DNA from: Trichomonas tenax
Taxonomy: Eukaryota; Parabasalia; Trichomonadida; Trichomonadidae
NCBI GenBank assembly: GCA_023091735.1
Contig: JALKBU010000825.1
Span: 1-23,229 of the forward strand
Direction: 5' to 3'
Length of the DNA: 23,229 bases
Both the position numbers and the translations under genes were made by a program. Below, one piece after another: positions 1 through 7,976 of the stretch. The notes beneath the pieces are model-generated. The model worked only from the letters and a program-made list of their open reading frames with translations. It was not told the DNA's origin and did not search any database. The stretch's first letter is position 1. Each line of letters begins with the position of its first letter.

Positions 1-128
1 CAATTACCAGTTAGGTATATGCTCGTTGATGATAGAGTTGTGGCTCGTCAACAACACTAACCTGGATGTATTGGTTAGACAACAAAGATATTTATGACAC
101 TTTTTATAAAGGTGACAATTTGCCCGCA

Positions 129-185
129 CAAAAAGTGACAGTTTATTCATGAAAAGTGACTTTAAGGTTCACCTGTCACTTTTTG
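129..185. repeat. 13-bp inverted repeat built from the TGTCACTTTT word
   Basis: Bases 129-141 and 173-185 are perfect reverse complements (CTGTCACTTTTTG on the plus strand of the second arm), separated by 31 bases. A further GTCACTTTT lies on the minus strand at 151-160 and a GTTCACTTTTG at 188-198. The clustering of the same word in both orientations suggests either a transcription-start element or the edge of a mobile element. Confidence 0.6.
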
Positions 186-805
186 GTGTTCACTTTTGTC
201 ATAGACTCTTTGGGATGAGATAGCTTATCCCAGCATATCAAAAATTGAATAATTTACAAATAAAAATTATTGCTTGGAATGGGCATTCCGGAAAATGTTA
301 CATAAATTATGAAATTAGATAGACATGTTTTAAATACAATAATTAACTTGATTTTAAAGATTTGGCCTAACTAATAGCCTGAACTTCTGCAAAAATTGTG
401 CAACTTAATTTTGACATTTAATTTGTAAAAAACTACCAGAAAAGTGTCAAATCCTGAAAAGCGTATCCCAGGGCAACAAAAACTGGGTTGTCAGATATCT
501 ATATTTTACTAATTCGAATTTTTCACAAAAATTCAACAACCAAAAGTATTCAATCTTTACGTGCTCTTATCTAGAAACCGGTGGACCAGTTTTTTACGTG
601 CCTCGCTAGAAAATGATGCATGTAGTGCAGCGAACATATGGTAAGAATTTGAGCCAAATCTCTTGGATTTGGCTTCGACGACCTATCTCTTAAAAATTCA
701 ACATTCAATTAATGAGCCTCTCTATAATTTGATGTACATTAATGTCAGCATCAATATATTATGAAATGCTAAATAACGGTTTCAAATATTTTTGCTGTCA
801 AAAAG

Positions 806-957
806 TGCAGTCTTTATCCATGGCGAAACATTGTATACTAAGATAACTCTGAATTGATTTGATAGTTTGTACGCAATATTGGCTTAACAGCTTAACATAT
901 TGACTAAGGGTTTGATAGCTTTACCATAAGAAAACAACCGACAAAATAAAGACTGCA
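806..957. repeat. 12-bp inverted repeats 128 bp apart
   Basis: TGCAGTCTTTAT at 806-817 is exactly reverse-complemented at 946-957. The 152-bp span has the size of a miniature inverted-repeat element, but no target-site duplication is visible and 12 bp could arise by chance. Confidence 0.3.
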
Positions 958-991
958 GGATCCTGATCAATGTCAAAATCTCACAAATTAG

Positions 992-1048
992 CAATATCCG
1001 CAACTTTTTGAGTGGAGTGAAGCGAAACTCAAAAAGTTGCGGATATTG
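992..1048. repeat. Perfect 21-bp hairpin with 15-nt loop
   Basis: Arm 992-1012 and arm 1028-1048 are perfectly complementary over 21 bp; the loop 1013-1027 is TGGAGTGAAGCGAAA. The stem is more G+C rich than the surrounding spacer. A 21-bp perfect stem is not expected by chance in a window this size. It could be a transcribed hairpin, an element end or a folded 3' structure; nothing in the sequence decides which. Confidence 0.85.
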
Positions 1049-1063
1049 TCATTCCTATAGCCT

Positions 1064-1201
1064 TCAAAAAAATTCATGAGCAATAAAAAATATACTTGCA
1101 CTTTTTCTCTCATAATATATATTTCGTGAAAAAGTCTCTTTCCATTTCTTTTCTAACAATCTTCCTGACATTTGCGAGGCGCCAGTTCTATACGGTTGTA
1201 A
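1064..1201 (-). other. Possible short gene relic
   Basis: An open stretch of 46 codons without a usable start, bounded upstream by a TAG at 1202-1204 and ending in TGA at 1064-1066. Its composition (segments such as YRTGASQMSGRLLEKKWKET) is more protein-like than the usual Asn/Lys/Ile/Phe translations of the spacers. No family is recognised. The length alone is compatible with chance in A+T-rich DNA. Confidence 0.2.
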
Positions 1202-1317
1202 CTATGGATCAAGCATCAACATCTATTTCTCCTCTTATTTAGCTAAAAAGTACTTTTTCGTAAAATCAACCTTTAATATATTTTGAGAGAAAAATGCCAG
1301 TATATTTTTTGATCTGA

Positions 1318-1338
1318 TTTTTTTTTTTTTTTTTTTTT
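1318..1338. repeat. Homopolymer T run, 21 bases
   Basis: Uninterrupted T from 1318 to 1338. This is prone to length change and sequencing error. Confidence 0.9.
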
Positions 1339-1536
1339 GAATGCATAGGAATTATAAAATACATAATTTTTCACATTTTGTATAAATTGAAGCTACTAAA
1401 ATAATGCGGTTATTTATAGCACTGATGTAAAACCTGTTATTTAACTACATTTTCAAAAAATGAACCTATATTCGATAAAGTTATAAACATGCTTTTGTTA
1501 AATCTTCAAAGAAATTAAAGATATCATTGGTATAAT

Positions 1537-2515
1537 TTAATCTGAGAACGCATAATGACTATTATCACAGCAGGATATATTTTGATTTCCTTTGTTACAG
1601 CAATTACTGTTATTTTCATCATCAGAACTTATGTCTTTAGATCCATCTGAGTAGCAATTCTTTTCATCATGAAAGTTGAAATTGTTTGATAAAGATGTTG
1701 CATTATCATTGAGAAACACATTTGCATCAGAATCAAAAAAAGTAAAGTTATTGTCCAAGAACAGGCAATGATCAAAATAACTATTGCCATTATTAAAACT
1801 GCTTCCTTTAGCATCATTATTTGAAAAAAATACAATCTTTGAATGTGACATTGATTGCATTTAATCCGAATTCAACAATATTATTAACAATGTTCCAATC
1901 CTCCATGAATAACATAGAATCTGATGAAATGACATAGTTATAAGAAGTACTGTCTGTAATTAATGTAAATATTACTTTTGTATTATCTTTCGAAAAAAGA
2001 AAACATGTGGACAAACAGCCATTAAATGTTGAGTTCATATGGTATATTTCGCTTAAACTTACTTGAATTAAATTATAAGAGTGCTGCATTCCACAATCAA
2101 TTATTGTTGATTAGTTTATTGTACTATTAATTTAGTCTAAAAATAAAATATGGTAGTTAGGGCCAGAGTAATCATCAAACCTAAAAGACATTATGCAACA
2201 GACTTTTGATTGCAAATATTTACAATTTGAAACATATGCAACACATCCTGGAGTTTGAGAAGTTAATCTCATATATATGCAGTCTTCAACAAAAATAATT
2301 ATATTTCTCTTAGAAACATAATATATCAATGAGTCTGAAAGAAAACTCAAGTACGATCTATAAACATATGTATTTCCTCTGATTGCTTTGAAAAGAGAAA
2401 AATGTTGATAAGGCGGAGTTTCTTCTCCATTAAATATTTATATCCTCCCAAGCAAGATTCATAGTCATAATTCACATATGACAAATTCGTTGTAATCTTC
2501 GAATTTTATTTTAAA
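1537..2515 (-). pseudogene. Broken beta-helix-type surface protein gene
   Basis: Reading the minus strand from about 2515 down, protein-like sequence continues through several lesions. A frame change near 2428-2432 lies in an A/T run. In-frame TAA codons lie at 2132-2134 and 2111-2113. A frame change occurs in a T7 run near 1827-1833. The two downstream open parts are 1817-2089 and 1537-1860, which overlap in different frames. The translated pieces have short repeats of the type FVEDCIY, NVTFKDCIFF and FDHCLFLDNN, where each turn ends in F-x-x-C-x-F-x-x-N. This is the pattern of right-handed parallel beta-helix (pectin-lyase-like) surface proteins that are very numerous in trichomonads. The end at 1537 is rich in Asn, Ser and Cys; no C-terminal membrane segment is visible, so the copy is also truncated. 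Family assignment is by pattern only. At least four lesions make sequencing error an unlikely sole explanation. Confidence 0.65.
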
Positions 2516-2589
2516 AAGTCATTTTTCATATATATGGCAAATGACGATGTCAAATATCAATTAAAAGATAATATATACACAATTTATTT

Positions 2590-4278
2590 TTAAATATATA
2601 TATTATCTTTCCATGTCATTCTGCTTTCTCTGTGCTTATTGCATTCGCAATGGCGTTGTTGTTGAATCAAACGACTATAATCCAAAGTCAATTCTTCTCC
2701 TACTAAAATACTTCTATTTGCGAAAAATCCGATTCTAAAATCGTAAAAAGCAGATGTAACATAAATGGCTCTGCAGTTCGGTTGACCTAAATAAATATCA
2801 GCGCATGCATGGTTAACAAATCTCGAAACATTTCCTTTGCGTTTAGCGGTGATAAATCCACAACTAACATCACCTTTGTTCATAATGAAAGTATAATTAT
2901 CCTGTGGAATATCCATTAGCGATAATTCGCCTGTGTATGAGCAAATAAATGTTCCAATTTGTATATCTTCTTGTGCAATGACACCCCATCCTTTGTGGTT
3001 GAAATAGCTGAGAGACAATCTTGGGCTGCGGCGTTTTGTGATCTTAAATGGACAATCTTGTTTAGGACATTTTACATCATTGCATTCGACAATCCAAACA
3101 TTGGAATAATCCATCGCATATTTTGTATTGAGACTTTCAAATGGAATTTCGTGAGTTTCTGGATCTGGCCATACATAAACAGTTTCTTCGCTGTCTCCTT
3201 TATATTCTGTAACAAAGCCAGTTTTTGAATAACTGATGATTGTCGGAATTCTTTGATTTTCATCAACTACGCCTGGTGAATTGAGGATTTCAACTTCTCT
3301 TTTGATCCATCTGTTTATAGCAAGAGGGCCCTTGGATGGACATTCGCTCTGCAAAGGATCAATGATTTCACTTGCGTGTTGCGTTTTATGCCATTCAACT
3401 TGTGGCGGAAGAAATGTTCCATTTTCAACATCCGGCAAAGTTGGCGGCAGTTGTCCATTAACAAGATTTACCCATGGAATTTTATGGTTCTCGCCATTCA
3501 TTCCCAGGGAAGCATCTGTTCCCCATGAAAAAGAGAAATGTTTTGTTCTGATTTTCACCCAAATGCATTCTTTGTTTTTTCCTTTATAATTTGTATAACT
3601 ATATGAAAATCTCTTGATTTTGAACTCTTGTGTTGATAAATTATTTAAAATTAGACGTGATTCTTTTGGAAATATTGATAATCCTAAATATGCGCTTAAT
3701 TTCTGTGGATCTGCTATATAATCAGGTTCTTCTTCTTTCCATTTGAGTTTTTTATCGCTTGGATAATATAAATTTCTAATTTTCCAAATACAACGTGTTT
3801 GATTGATTGGGATGATAGTATTGAAGAGTAATTTCGATGTTAATCCATAAGGACCGGCAAGATTTTGCTGTCTTTTTGCTGGTTTTAATTTATAAAATTC
3901 AATTTCTTTCGGGAACCAATTTGGAAGGATTTTTGGAGGCTCATCGCGACCAAAAACCATCATCATCAAACTTGCGATAACCGGAGGTATCTGTTCTCGG
4001 CCAAGAATTAATGAGATTTCATTCACTAAAGCGATTTCCATTGGCGAAAGAACATCAACCGTGTATTGTTTGTACGATCGAATGCTTTCGAATGTCGGAT
4101 CCAACCAAGCACTCACTAGAACATGTTTTATTTTCGATATTGTTTTAGAACTTACTTGAGTGACCGTTTTTAGTTTATCAACGATAAACTTCCGATGATC
4201 GTCTTCAATTCCTTGCTCAACAATGTCCGGTTTCGGTGGAAGAGGAGGAGAAATTAAAGGATCATCATTCAGCAACAT
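2590..4278 (-). CDS. SET-domain protein, probable lysine methyltransferase
   Basis: 562 residues with an ATG start at 4278. The SET domain occupies about residues 417-546: the opening strand HKGWGVIAQEDI (about 428-439), the cofactor/substrate motif RFVNHAC (486-492), the partner PNC (500-502), and the closing EELTLDY (528-534) with the expected catalytic-site tyrosine. Cys399, Cys404 and Cys409 just before it may be a reduced pre-SET zinc cluster. After it, CEC (544-546) recalls a post-SET motif but the further cysteines are absent. SET proteins transfer methyl groups from S-adenosylmethionine to lysines, usually on histones. The first 390 residues match no domain I know. Between NHAC and PN there is a seven-residue insertion (ADIYLGQ) relative to the usual NHSCxPN. 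The substrate cannot be named. The stop codon is followed by A (TAAA). Confidence 0.88.
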   Translation of the reverse strand: MLLNDDPLISPPLPPKPDIVEQGIEDDHRKFIVDKLKTVTQVSSKTISKIKHVLVSAWLDPTFESIRSYKQYTVDVLSPMEIALVNEISLILGREQIPPVIASLMMMVFGRDEPPKILPNWFPKEIEFYKLKPAKRQQNLAGPYGLTSKLLFNTIIPINQTRCIWKIRNLYYPSDKKLKWKEEEPDYIADPQKLSAYLGLSIFPKESRLILNNLSTQEFKIKRFSYSYTNYKGKNKECIWVKIRTKHFSFSWGTDASLGMNGENHKIPWVNLVNGQLPPTLPDVENGTFLPPQVEWHKTQHASEIIDPLQSECPSKGPLAINRWIKREVEILNSPGVVDENQRIPTIISYSKTGFVTEYKGDSEETVYVWPDPETHEIPFESLNTKYAMDYSNVWIVECNDVKCPKQDCPFKITKRRSPRLSLSYFNHKGWGVIAQEDIQIGTFICSYTGELSLMDIPQDNYTFIMNKGDVSCGFITAKRKGNVSRFVNHACADIYLGQPNCRAIYVTSAFYDFRIGFFANRSILVGEELTLDYSRLIQQQRHCECNKHRESRMTWKDNIYI

Positions 4279-4283
4279 TATTT

Positions 4284-4349
4284 AAAAGGGGATTAAAAAT
4301 ATATTAAGGGGAATATAATATTAAAGGGGCAAAATGTAATAAAAAGGGG
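4284..4349 (-). promoter_or_regulatory. Four AAGGGG boxes at 18-20 bp spacing 5' of the SET gene
   Basis: AAGGGG occurs at 4286-4291, 4306-4311, 4324-4329 and 4344-4349, which is CCCCTT on the coding strand, with the last copy 7 bases from the ATG. Spacing is 20, 18 and 20 bp, close to two helical turns. G runs are otherwise rare in these spacers, so a protein-binding array or a short degenerate tandem repeat in the 5' leader is plausible. Confidence 0.5.
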
Positions 4350-4399
4350 TTGATTAATTGATTTTTCAAAAATACAATTATTTTCAATTTAAAACAATA

Positions 4400-4640
4400 T
4401 TATAATTCTATAATTCCATTTTCGTGCATATTTCGTACACTTTCATGCCAGTACAATGTGCCAAAATGAAAAGAAATAATTCTTGCAAATGTGCAATCTT
4501 CAACAAAGATATTAATATTAACATGATACTTTTAATATAAAATATGAATGATCATCATAATTTGCAGGCGTTTCGACGATGAATATAATTGCCCATTTAA
4601 ATTTCATTTTGCTAATGTTGTAGCTAATTAAATACTACTT
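4400..4640 (-). pseudogene. Second beta-helix-type relic
   Basis: The minus-strand frame 4400-4531 translates to a stretch containing INIFVEDCTFARI, closely matching IIIFVEDCIYMRL in the broken gene at 1537-2515. The DNA is also similar: 4493-4511 and 2279-2297 share GCARTCTTCAACAAARATA. An adjoining frame (4518 to about 4634) continues protein-like sequence upstream through a frameshift. The relic has no intact start or repeats. It lies upstream of the SET gene, so that gene is bracketed by two relics of one family. Confidence 0.45.
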
Positions 4641-4713
4641 TTTTAAATCAGAATATGAGAGTAGAGAAACAATCTTTTTTCATATTAAAAAACTAGAATT
4701 TTCATGTCACATA

Positions 4714-5289
4714 TTATTGCGAGTTCATTGCTTGCACGAATTCTTCATCACTTGGAATAGGAATTCCTAAATCTGGAATCACTTCTTGTTGGGATTTCAA
4801 AAACATATACAAACTCTGATAATGACCCCAGGCATTCTGAAATTCGGGTCTTATCAAACTATAATCGCACGAAATCATATCAATTATGTCACGCCATCCC
4901 ATGCAAATATGTTTATCTGCAATGTCAAAAATGATTGCTTGCTTTTCTCCATTCTTTTCATTCGTTTTCATGTGTCTTTTCATGATTAGCATAATAATTT
5001 GAAGAAATGAATTGATCGAATTGATTGATTCTTGGGACATATCTGATTGATATAAAGCCGTTTGATATGATCTAAAAATCAATTCCATGAATTTAAACCT
5101 GAAACCTGGGCTGTTATACTTTTTGTATTTCTCGAACAACCTCAAAGTTGATTCAGAAACATTTTTTGTCATTTCATCAACGTTTTTAATGATTTCTGGG
5201 TGAACAGGGAATATTAATAATGGTACACCTGGTTGTTCTTCTTTTTTTGGTTCTTCTTCTTTCACAGCTTCTGTTTGGTTATGGACCAT
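4714..5289 (-). CDS. Conserved-looking protein of unknown function
   Basis: 191 residues. I take the ATG at 5289 (MVHNQTEAV...). The frame extends upstream to 5334, but only with a TTG, which is not expected to start translation here, and the extra residues resemble leader translation. After a charged, Glu/Lys-rich stretch (about residues 8-16) the protein is mostly alpha-helical: hydrophobic positions recur in helix spacing through IVxxMI-like segments, with a PGFRFKFMELIFRSYQTAL block in the middle. No signal peptide, membrane segment, zinc ligands or catalytic motif is seen. The downstream spacer to the SET gene is about 435 bp and both genes are on the minus strand. No family is recognised. 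Intactness in A+T-rich DNA and an amino-acid composition unlike the spacers argue for a real gene. Confidence 0.75.
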   Translation of the reverse strand: MVHNQTEAVKEEEPKKEEQPGVPLLIFPVHPEIIKNVDEMTKNVSESTLRLFEKYKKYNSPGFRFKFMELIFRSYQTALYQSDMSQESINSINSFLQIIMLIMKRHMKTNEKNGEKQAIIFDIADKHICMGWRDIIDMISCDYSLIRPEFQNAWGHYQSLYMFLKSQQEVIPDLGIPIPSDEEFVQAMNSQ

Positions 5290-5751
5290 TATTAAATAAT
5301 GAAGTAAAAATTTTGGTGTCAAATTTATCAACAAATTTTCATTGATGGTAATTTTTTGGATGAAAATTTAGAATAATGTCTCCTAAATACCAATCAACTT
5401 TTTTGTTGACTATGATGTGCAAATTCATTGTGTATTCATAGCAATTTCGAATTATTTTGATTACACCTGTTTATTTCATCGATAAAGGATATGAAAGATG
5501 TGTGTTTGTCTAATTAATTATCATTTAAAGCGTGTACTCACATCTAATGAATTATTAACTGCTTGTTTTGTTCTTTACAAAATAGAAAACTATTTTTATT
5601 ATTAAGTAGTATAGTGAGAGGGTTACTTGTCATTCTAGATATAGAGGATGTTTTCCAACATATATATTTATATTGTAATTCCAGACATTAATTTTTTAAG
5701 TTTTATTTTTAAAATAATTTAAATTTTTTATTCGGATAAAAGAGAAAATAT
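5290..5751. other. Spacer
   Basis: A+T-rich sequence between two divergent units. It must contain the promoter of the minus-strand gene starting at 5289. TTCATTATTT lies about 7 bases before that ATG and resembles the trichomonad initiator imperfectly. Nothing else is recognised. Confidence 0.5.
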
Positions 5752-6450
5752 ATGGCTATCGTTTCGCCTGAGCTTATTAAGAAATGGAGAATTAATCAAT
5801 TAAAAGTTAATGATTTTTTAATTAAATCTAATGAAAAAGTAATAAAAACCGATAAAAATTAAAGACTCATCACCTATTAAAACAGGTCGTGGTCTAAATC
5901 CTGAATGGATTAAAGAACAATTTAAAAATGAAGGTTGTGAATTAATAAATGAATATAAAGGATGTGAAAGTGAGCTTATTTATAGATATAGAGGAAAAGA
6001 CCCTTCGGGTCAAGGCTCAAAGAGCCAGGTATTTTCGATTACGTGGCATCGATGGAATAAAGGTGAAAAACCTCATAAATGTGACGAGGATGAAATAAAA
6101 AAAGTTGAAAATCCAAAAGAAAACGGTGTTTCTATATATTGCATCCGTAAAGTTCCAACAAAAAGCGGAAAACGAATAAATAGGAGAATTTATAACCCTG
6201 AATATATTAAAATGATATTCAAAAATGAAGATTGTGATGTATTGAATGCTGATGAATACTTAAATGATACATATAGAATATGGAGCATATGTCAACAAGA
6301 GATAACATCATGGTTTCAAACTGGAACAAAGATGCGATTTGTATCTCGGTAACCAGAATGAAAATTATGATTTTCTTTGATTTCATCAAAGATACAAAAG
6401 GATTTAAAGAAGAATATGATGTTAAATCAATCAAAATTTTATCCTACTAA
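5752..6450 (+). pseudogene. Frameshifted relic with treble-clef-like repeats
   Basis: An ATG at 5752 opens 36 codons to a TAA at 5860-5862. A second frame is already open from 5846 and runs to a TAA at 6350-6352 (168 codons plus stop). A third frame continues to a TAA at 6448-6450. One frameshift lies in the A-rich run near 5850 and one near 6350. Two copies of a module are visible: NPEWIKEQFKNEGCEL (5897-5944) and NPEYIKMIFKNEDCDV (6194-6241). The first is followed by a Y-x-G...W-x-x-x-x-x-G-x-x-PHKC pattern. SPELIKKWRI near the start may be a third partial copy. This layout resembles treble-clef/zinc-ribbon-like repeats found in phages, large DNA viruses and beside homing endonucleases, with most zinc cysteines lost. 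The function is not assignable. It is a likely remnant of a mobile or viral gene; the family call is tentative, while decay is clear. Confidence 0.6.
5999..6026. repeat. Double hairpin cassette inside the relic
   Basis: Two adjacent perfect hairpins of equal design: GACCC-TTC-GGGTC (5999-6011) and GGCTC-AAA-GAGCC (6014-6026), each a 5-bp stem with a 3-base loop, separated by AA. They are much more G+C rich than the surroundings and fall inside the treble-clef module, between its Y-x-G and W-x-x-W parts, encoding DPSGQGSKS. They look like a small inserted palindromic element that kept the frame. Confidence 0.7.
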
Positions 6451-6510
6451 ACAAAAAGTGAGATTGAATAGTTTACAGTTGCGGAAAGGTGACAGGTCTC
6501 GAAAGTCAAA

Positions 6511-6538
6511 TGCCATGTAAATATAGTGTCACTTTTAA
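6511..6538 (+). promoter_or_regulatory. Candidate kinase promoter elements
   Basis: TGCCATGTAAAT at 6511-6522 matches the shared TGYCAYGTAAA element. TGTCACTTTTAA at 6527-6538 contains TCACTTTT, which fits the trichomonad initiator TCAYWYTW. If transcription starts at its A, the leader before the ATG at 6560 would be about 29 nt. Confidence 0.55.
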
Positions 6539-6559
6539 TAATAAAAATTTGACAATTTA

Positions 6560-7568
6560 ATGGAACCTTGGAAACGAGATTGTGTTGCTGGATATTATAT
6601 TTTCGAAGTATTAGATCATACAAATCAATCGTATGTTTACGCAGTTCAAGAAGGCGTTTCTTGCATAAAATATGCAGCAAAACTTATTTTATCAACAAAT
6701 CCGGAAGAAGTTAATAAAGAAGTCGAAATTATGAAAGCTTTTGACCATCCACATGTAATGAGGATTTTGAGAGAGGATGTTGATGGAAATCATACAGTTA
6801 TAATTATGCCACTTGCTGAGGGTGATGATTTACAAAGATATTTAGAAAAACATAAAATCAAAGAAGCTCAAGCATGTAAAATAGTTTATCAAATATTGGA
6901 TGCTATTAGTTATATGCATTCAATGGGATATATTCATGGTGATATCAAATCAGAAAATATCTTGTTCAGAGATTCAAACTATGACGATCCATTTATTTAT
7001 GTTACAGATTTTGGATTTTCTGCTCCATTTAGCCCAGGCGACTATATTTCAGGAGTAAGAGGAACTGTTTTTTATAACGCACCCGAGATGGTTGAATATG
7101 GAGATGTTAAATGTGTGTATATTTTATTGTTATTTTGGTAATATTTAAATACCAAAATAACATTACTTTATCAAATGCTAACACACAGATAATGAAAAAA
7201 TAGATATATGGGCAGTCGGAATTATAACATATTTAATGCTTGGAAAATGTTTTCCATTTCCTACAAAACCTAATCTAGCAACTCCTCAAGACGTTGAAGA
7301 GGCTAAATGTCACATTCGAACATTTCAATTGGCATTTGATTTGGATTGTTTCGATAAAATCTCTGATGATGCAAAAGATTTTATTACACAAGCTTTAATT
7401 AGAAATCCTTCCGAAAGGCCATCTGCCTACGATCTTTTGTCTCATCGATGGCTCAAAGATATGCGGAAACAAACCGCACCTTCATTTAGGAGGTTCCTTA
7501 AATCTAGGCACTCTTCTGAAGAGGATTTGAATGATTCAGGCCCACAATTTGATACTTTTGTACTCTAA
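6560..7568 (+). CDS. CaMK-like protein kinase, two exons
   Basis: Exon 1 is 6560-7112 and exon 2 is 7189-7568; splicing gives 310 codons with the stop and joins the frames at GDVK/YNEKIDIW. Kinase landmarks are present: the ATP lysine in AAK (Lys41), a helix-C VNKEVEIMKAF (about 51-61), the catalytic loop HGDIKSEN (126-133), DFG (150-152), APE (174-176), the DIWAVG motif split just downstream of the intron (190-195), and the closing RNPSERP arginine. The layout fits the CaMK group of Ser/Thr kinases. Oddities: the glycine-rich loop is replaced by DHTNQS, and HRD is HGD, so there is no RD arginine and activation-loop phosphorylation may not be needed. The C-terminal tail is Ser-rich. No calmodulin-binding site is identified. 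Without the intron, exon 1 would run into a stop at 7139-7141. Substrates are unknown. Confidence 0.88.
7113..7188 (+). other. Spliceosomal intron, 76 nt
   Basis: It begins GTGTGT and ends GCTAACACACAG. The end is one base from the trichomonad combined branch/acceptor motif ACTAACACACAG, and the donor differs from the usual GTATGT by one base. Only the GT at 7113 restores the kinase frame (phase 1); the GTs at 7115 and 7117 do not. The kinase motif that resumes right after the acceptor confirms the junction. Confidence 0.9.
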
Positions 7569-7976
7569 TAGGCATTTTTTTATTGATAAATTCTACAATG
7601 TTTAAAATATTTTTCCTTTCCTAAAATGAAGGGGAAAAAGATATTCTGAAGAATCTGTATAGCTTTAGATTTATAAATATAAAGTCCCTGGTCAGAGTTA
7701 TATTACAAATAATCTTTAGTCTTGATATTTGTTATTAACAAAAAATATTGTTGTTTATAAGATGATTTTTGGATTTTTCTAAGGTTCTTCCAAAGTTGCA
7801 TCCTTAATTTCGGCATTCAGTTAACTCAATCGAAGGCTCCATTCCCAATTCAGAATTAAGGTTAATTTAAAAATGCCATGTAATATATTTGTCACGTAAA
7901 ATCCATTTGTTCTGATAATATTTCCATTTTATAGACGTATGAATACGCGATCATAAAATTTGGTTATTTTTCATAA
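7569..7976. other. Spacer with Rab promoter
   Basis: Noncoding and A+T rich. Apart from the promoter-like pair at 7874-7901, I see nothing in it. Confidence 0.6.
7874..7901 (+). promoter_or_regulatory. Candidate Rab promoter elements
   Basis: TGCCATGTAATA (7874-7885) and TGTCACGTAAAA (7890-7901) are two forms of the shared element, 16 bp apart start to start, and lie 75 bases upstream of the Rab ATG. The same pairing of a TGCCATGTA form followed 16 bp later by a TGTCAC form is seen before the kinase. Confidence 0.5.

Larger units (their letters stand above)
1..1536. other. Spacer, no intact gene
   Basis: A+T-rich stretch with no open frame that looks like an intact gene on either strand. 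It holds the foldback repeats at 129-185, 806-957 and 992-1048, a small stem (652-660 pairing with 666-674), a 21-base T run, and a weak coding-like stretch on the minus strand at 1064-1201. These are listed separately. The first 200 bases carry several copies of the word GTCACTTTT in both orientations. Confidence 0.6.

Noticed and set aside
652..674. 9-bp stem with 5-nt loop
   Set aside because: Perfect but short; several such stems are expected in 23 kb, so it is not interpreted.
2959..3589. Plus-strand frames opposite the SET gene
   Set aside because: They overlap the conserved minus-strand coding sequence and have no recognisable protein features.
5290..5334. N-terminal extension of the 191-residue protein
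   Set aside because: It would need a TTG start; the ATG at 5289 is the first normal start codon and the extension has leader-like composition.
7139..7235. Kinase split into two separate genes or a frameshift pseudogene
   Set aside because: A 76-nt intron with trichomonad-type ends joins the two frames exactly within conserved kinase motifs, so no break needs to be assumed.
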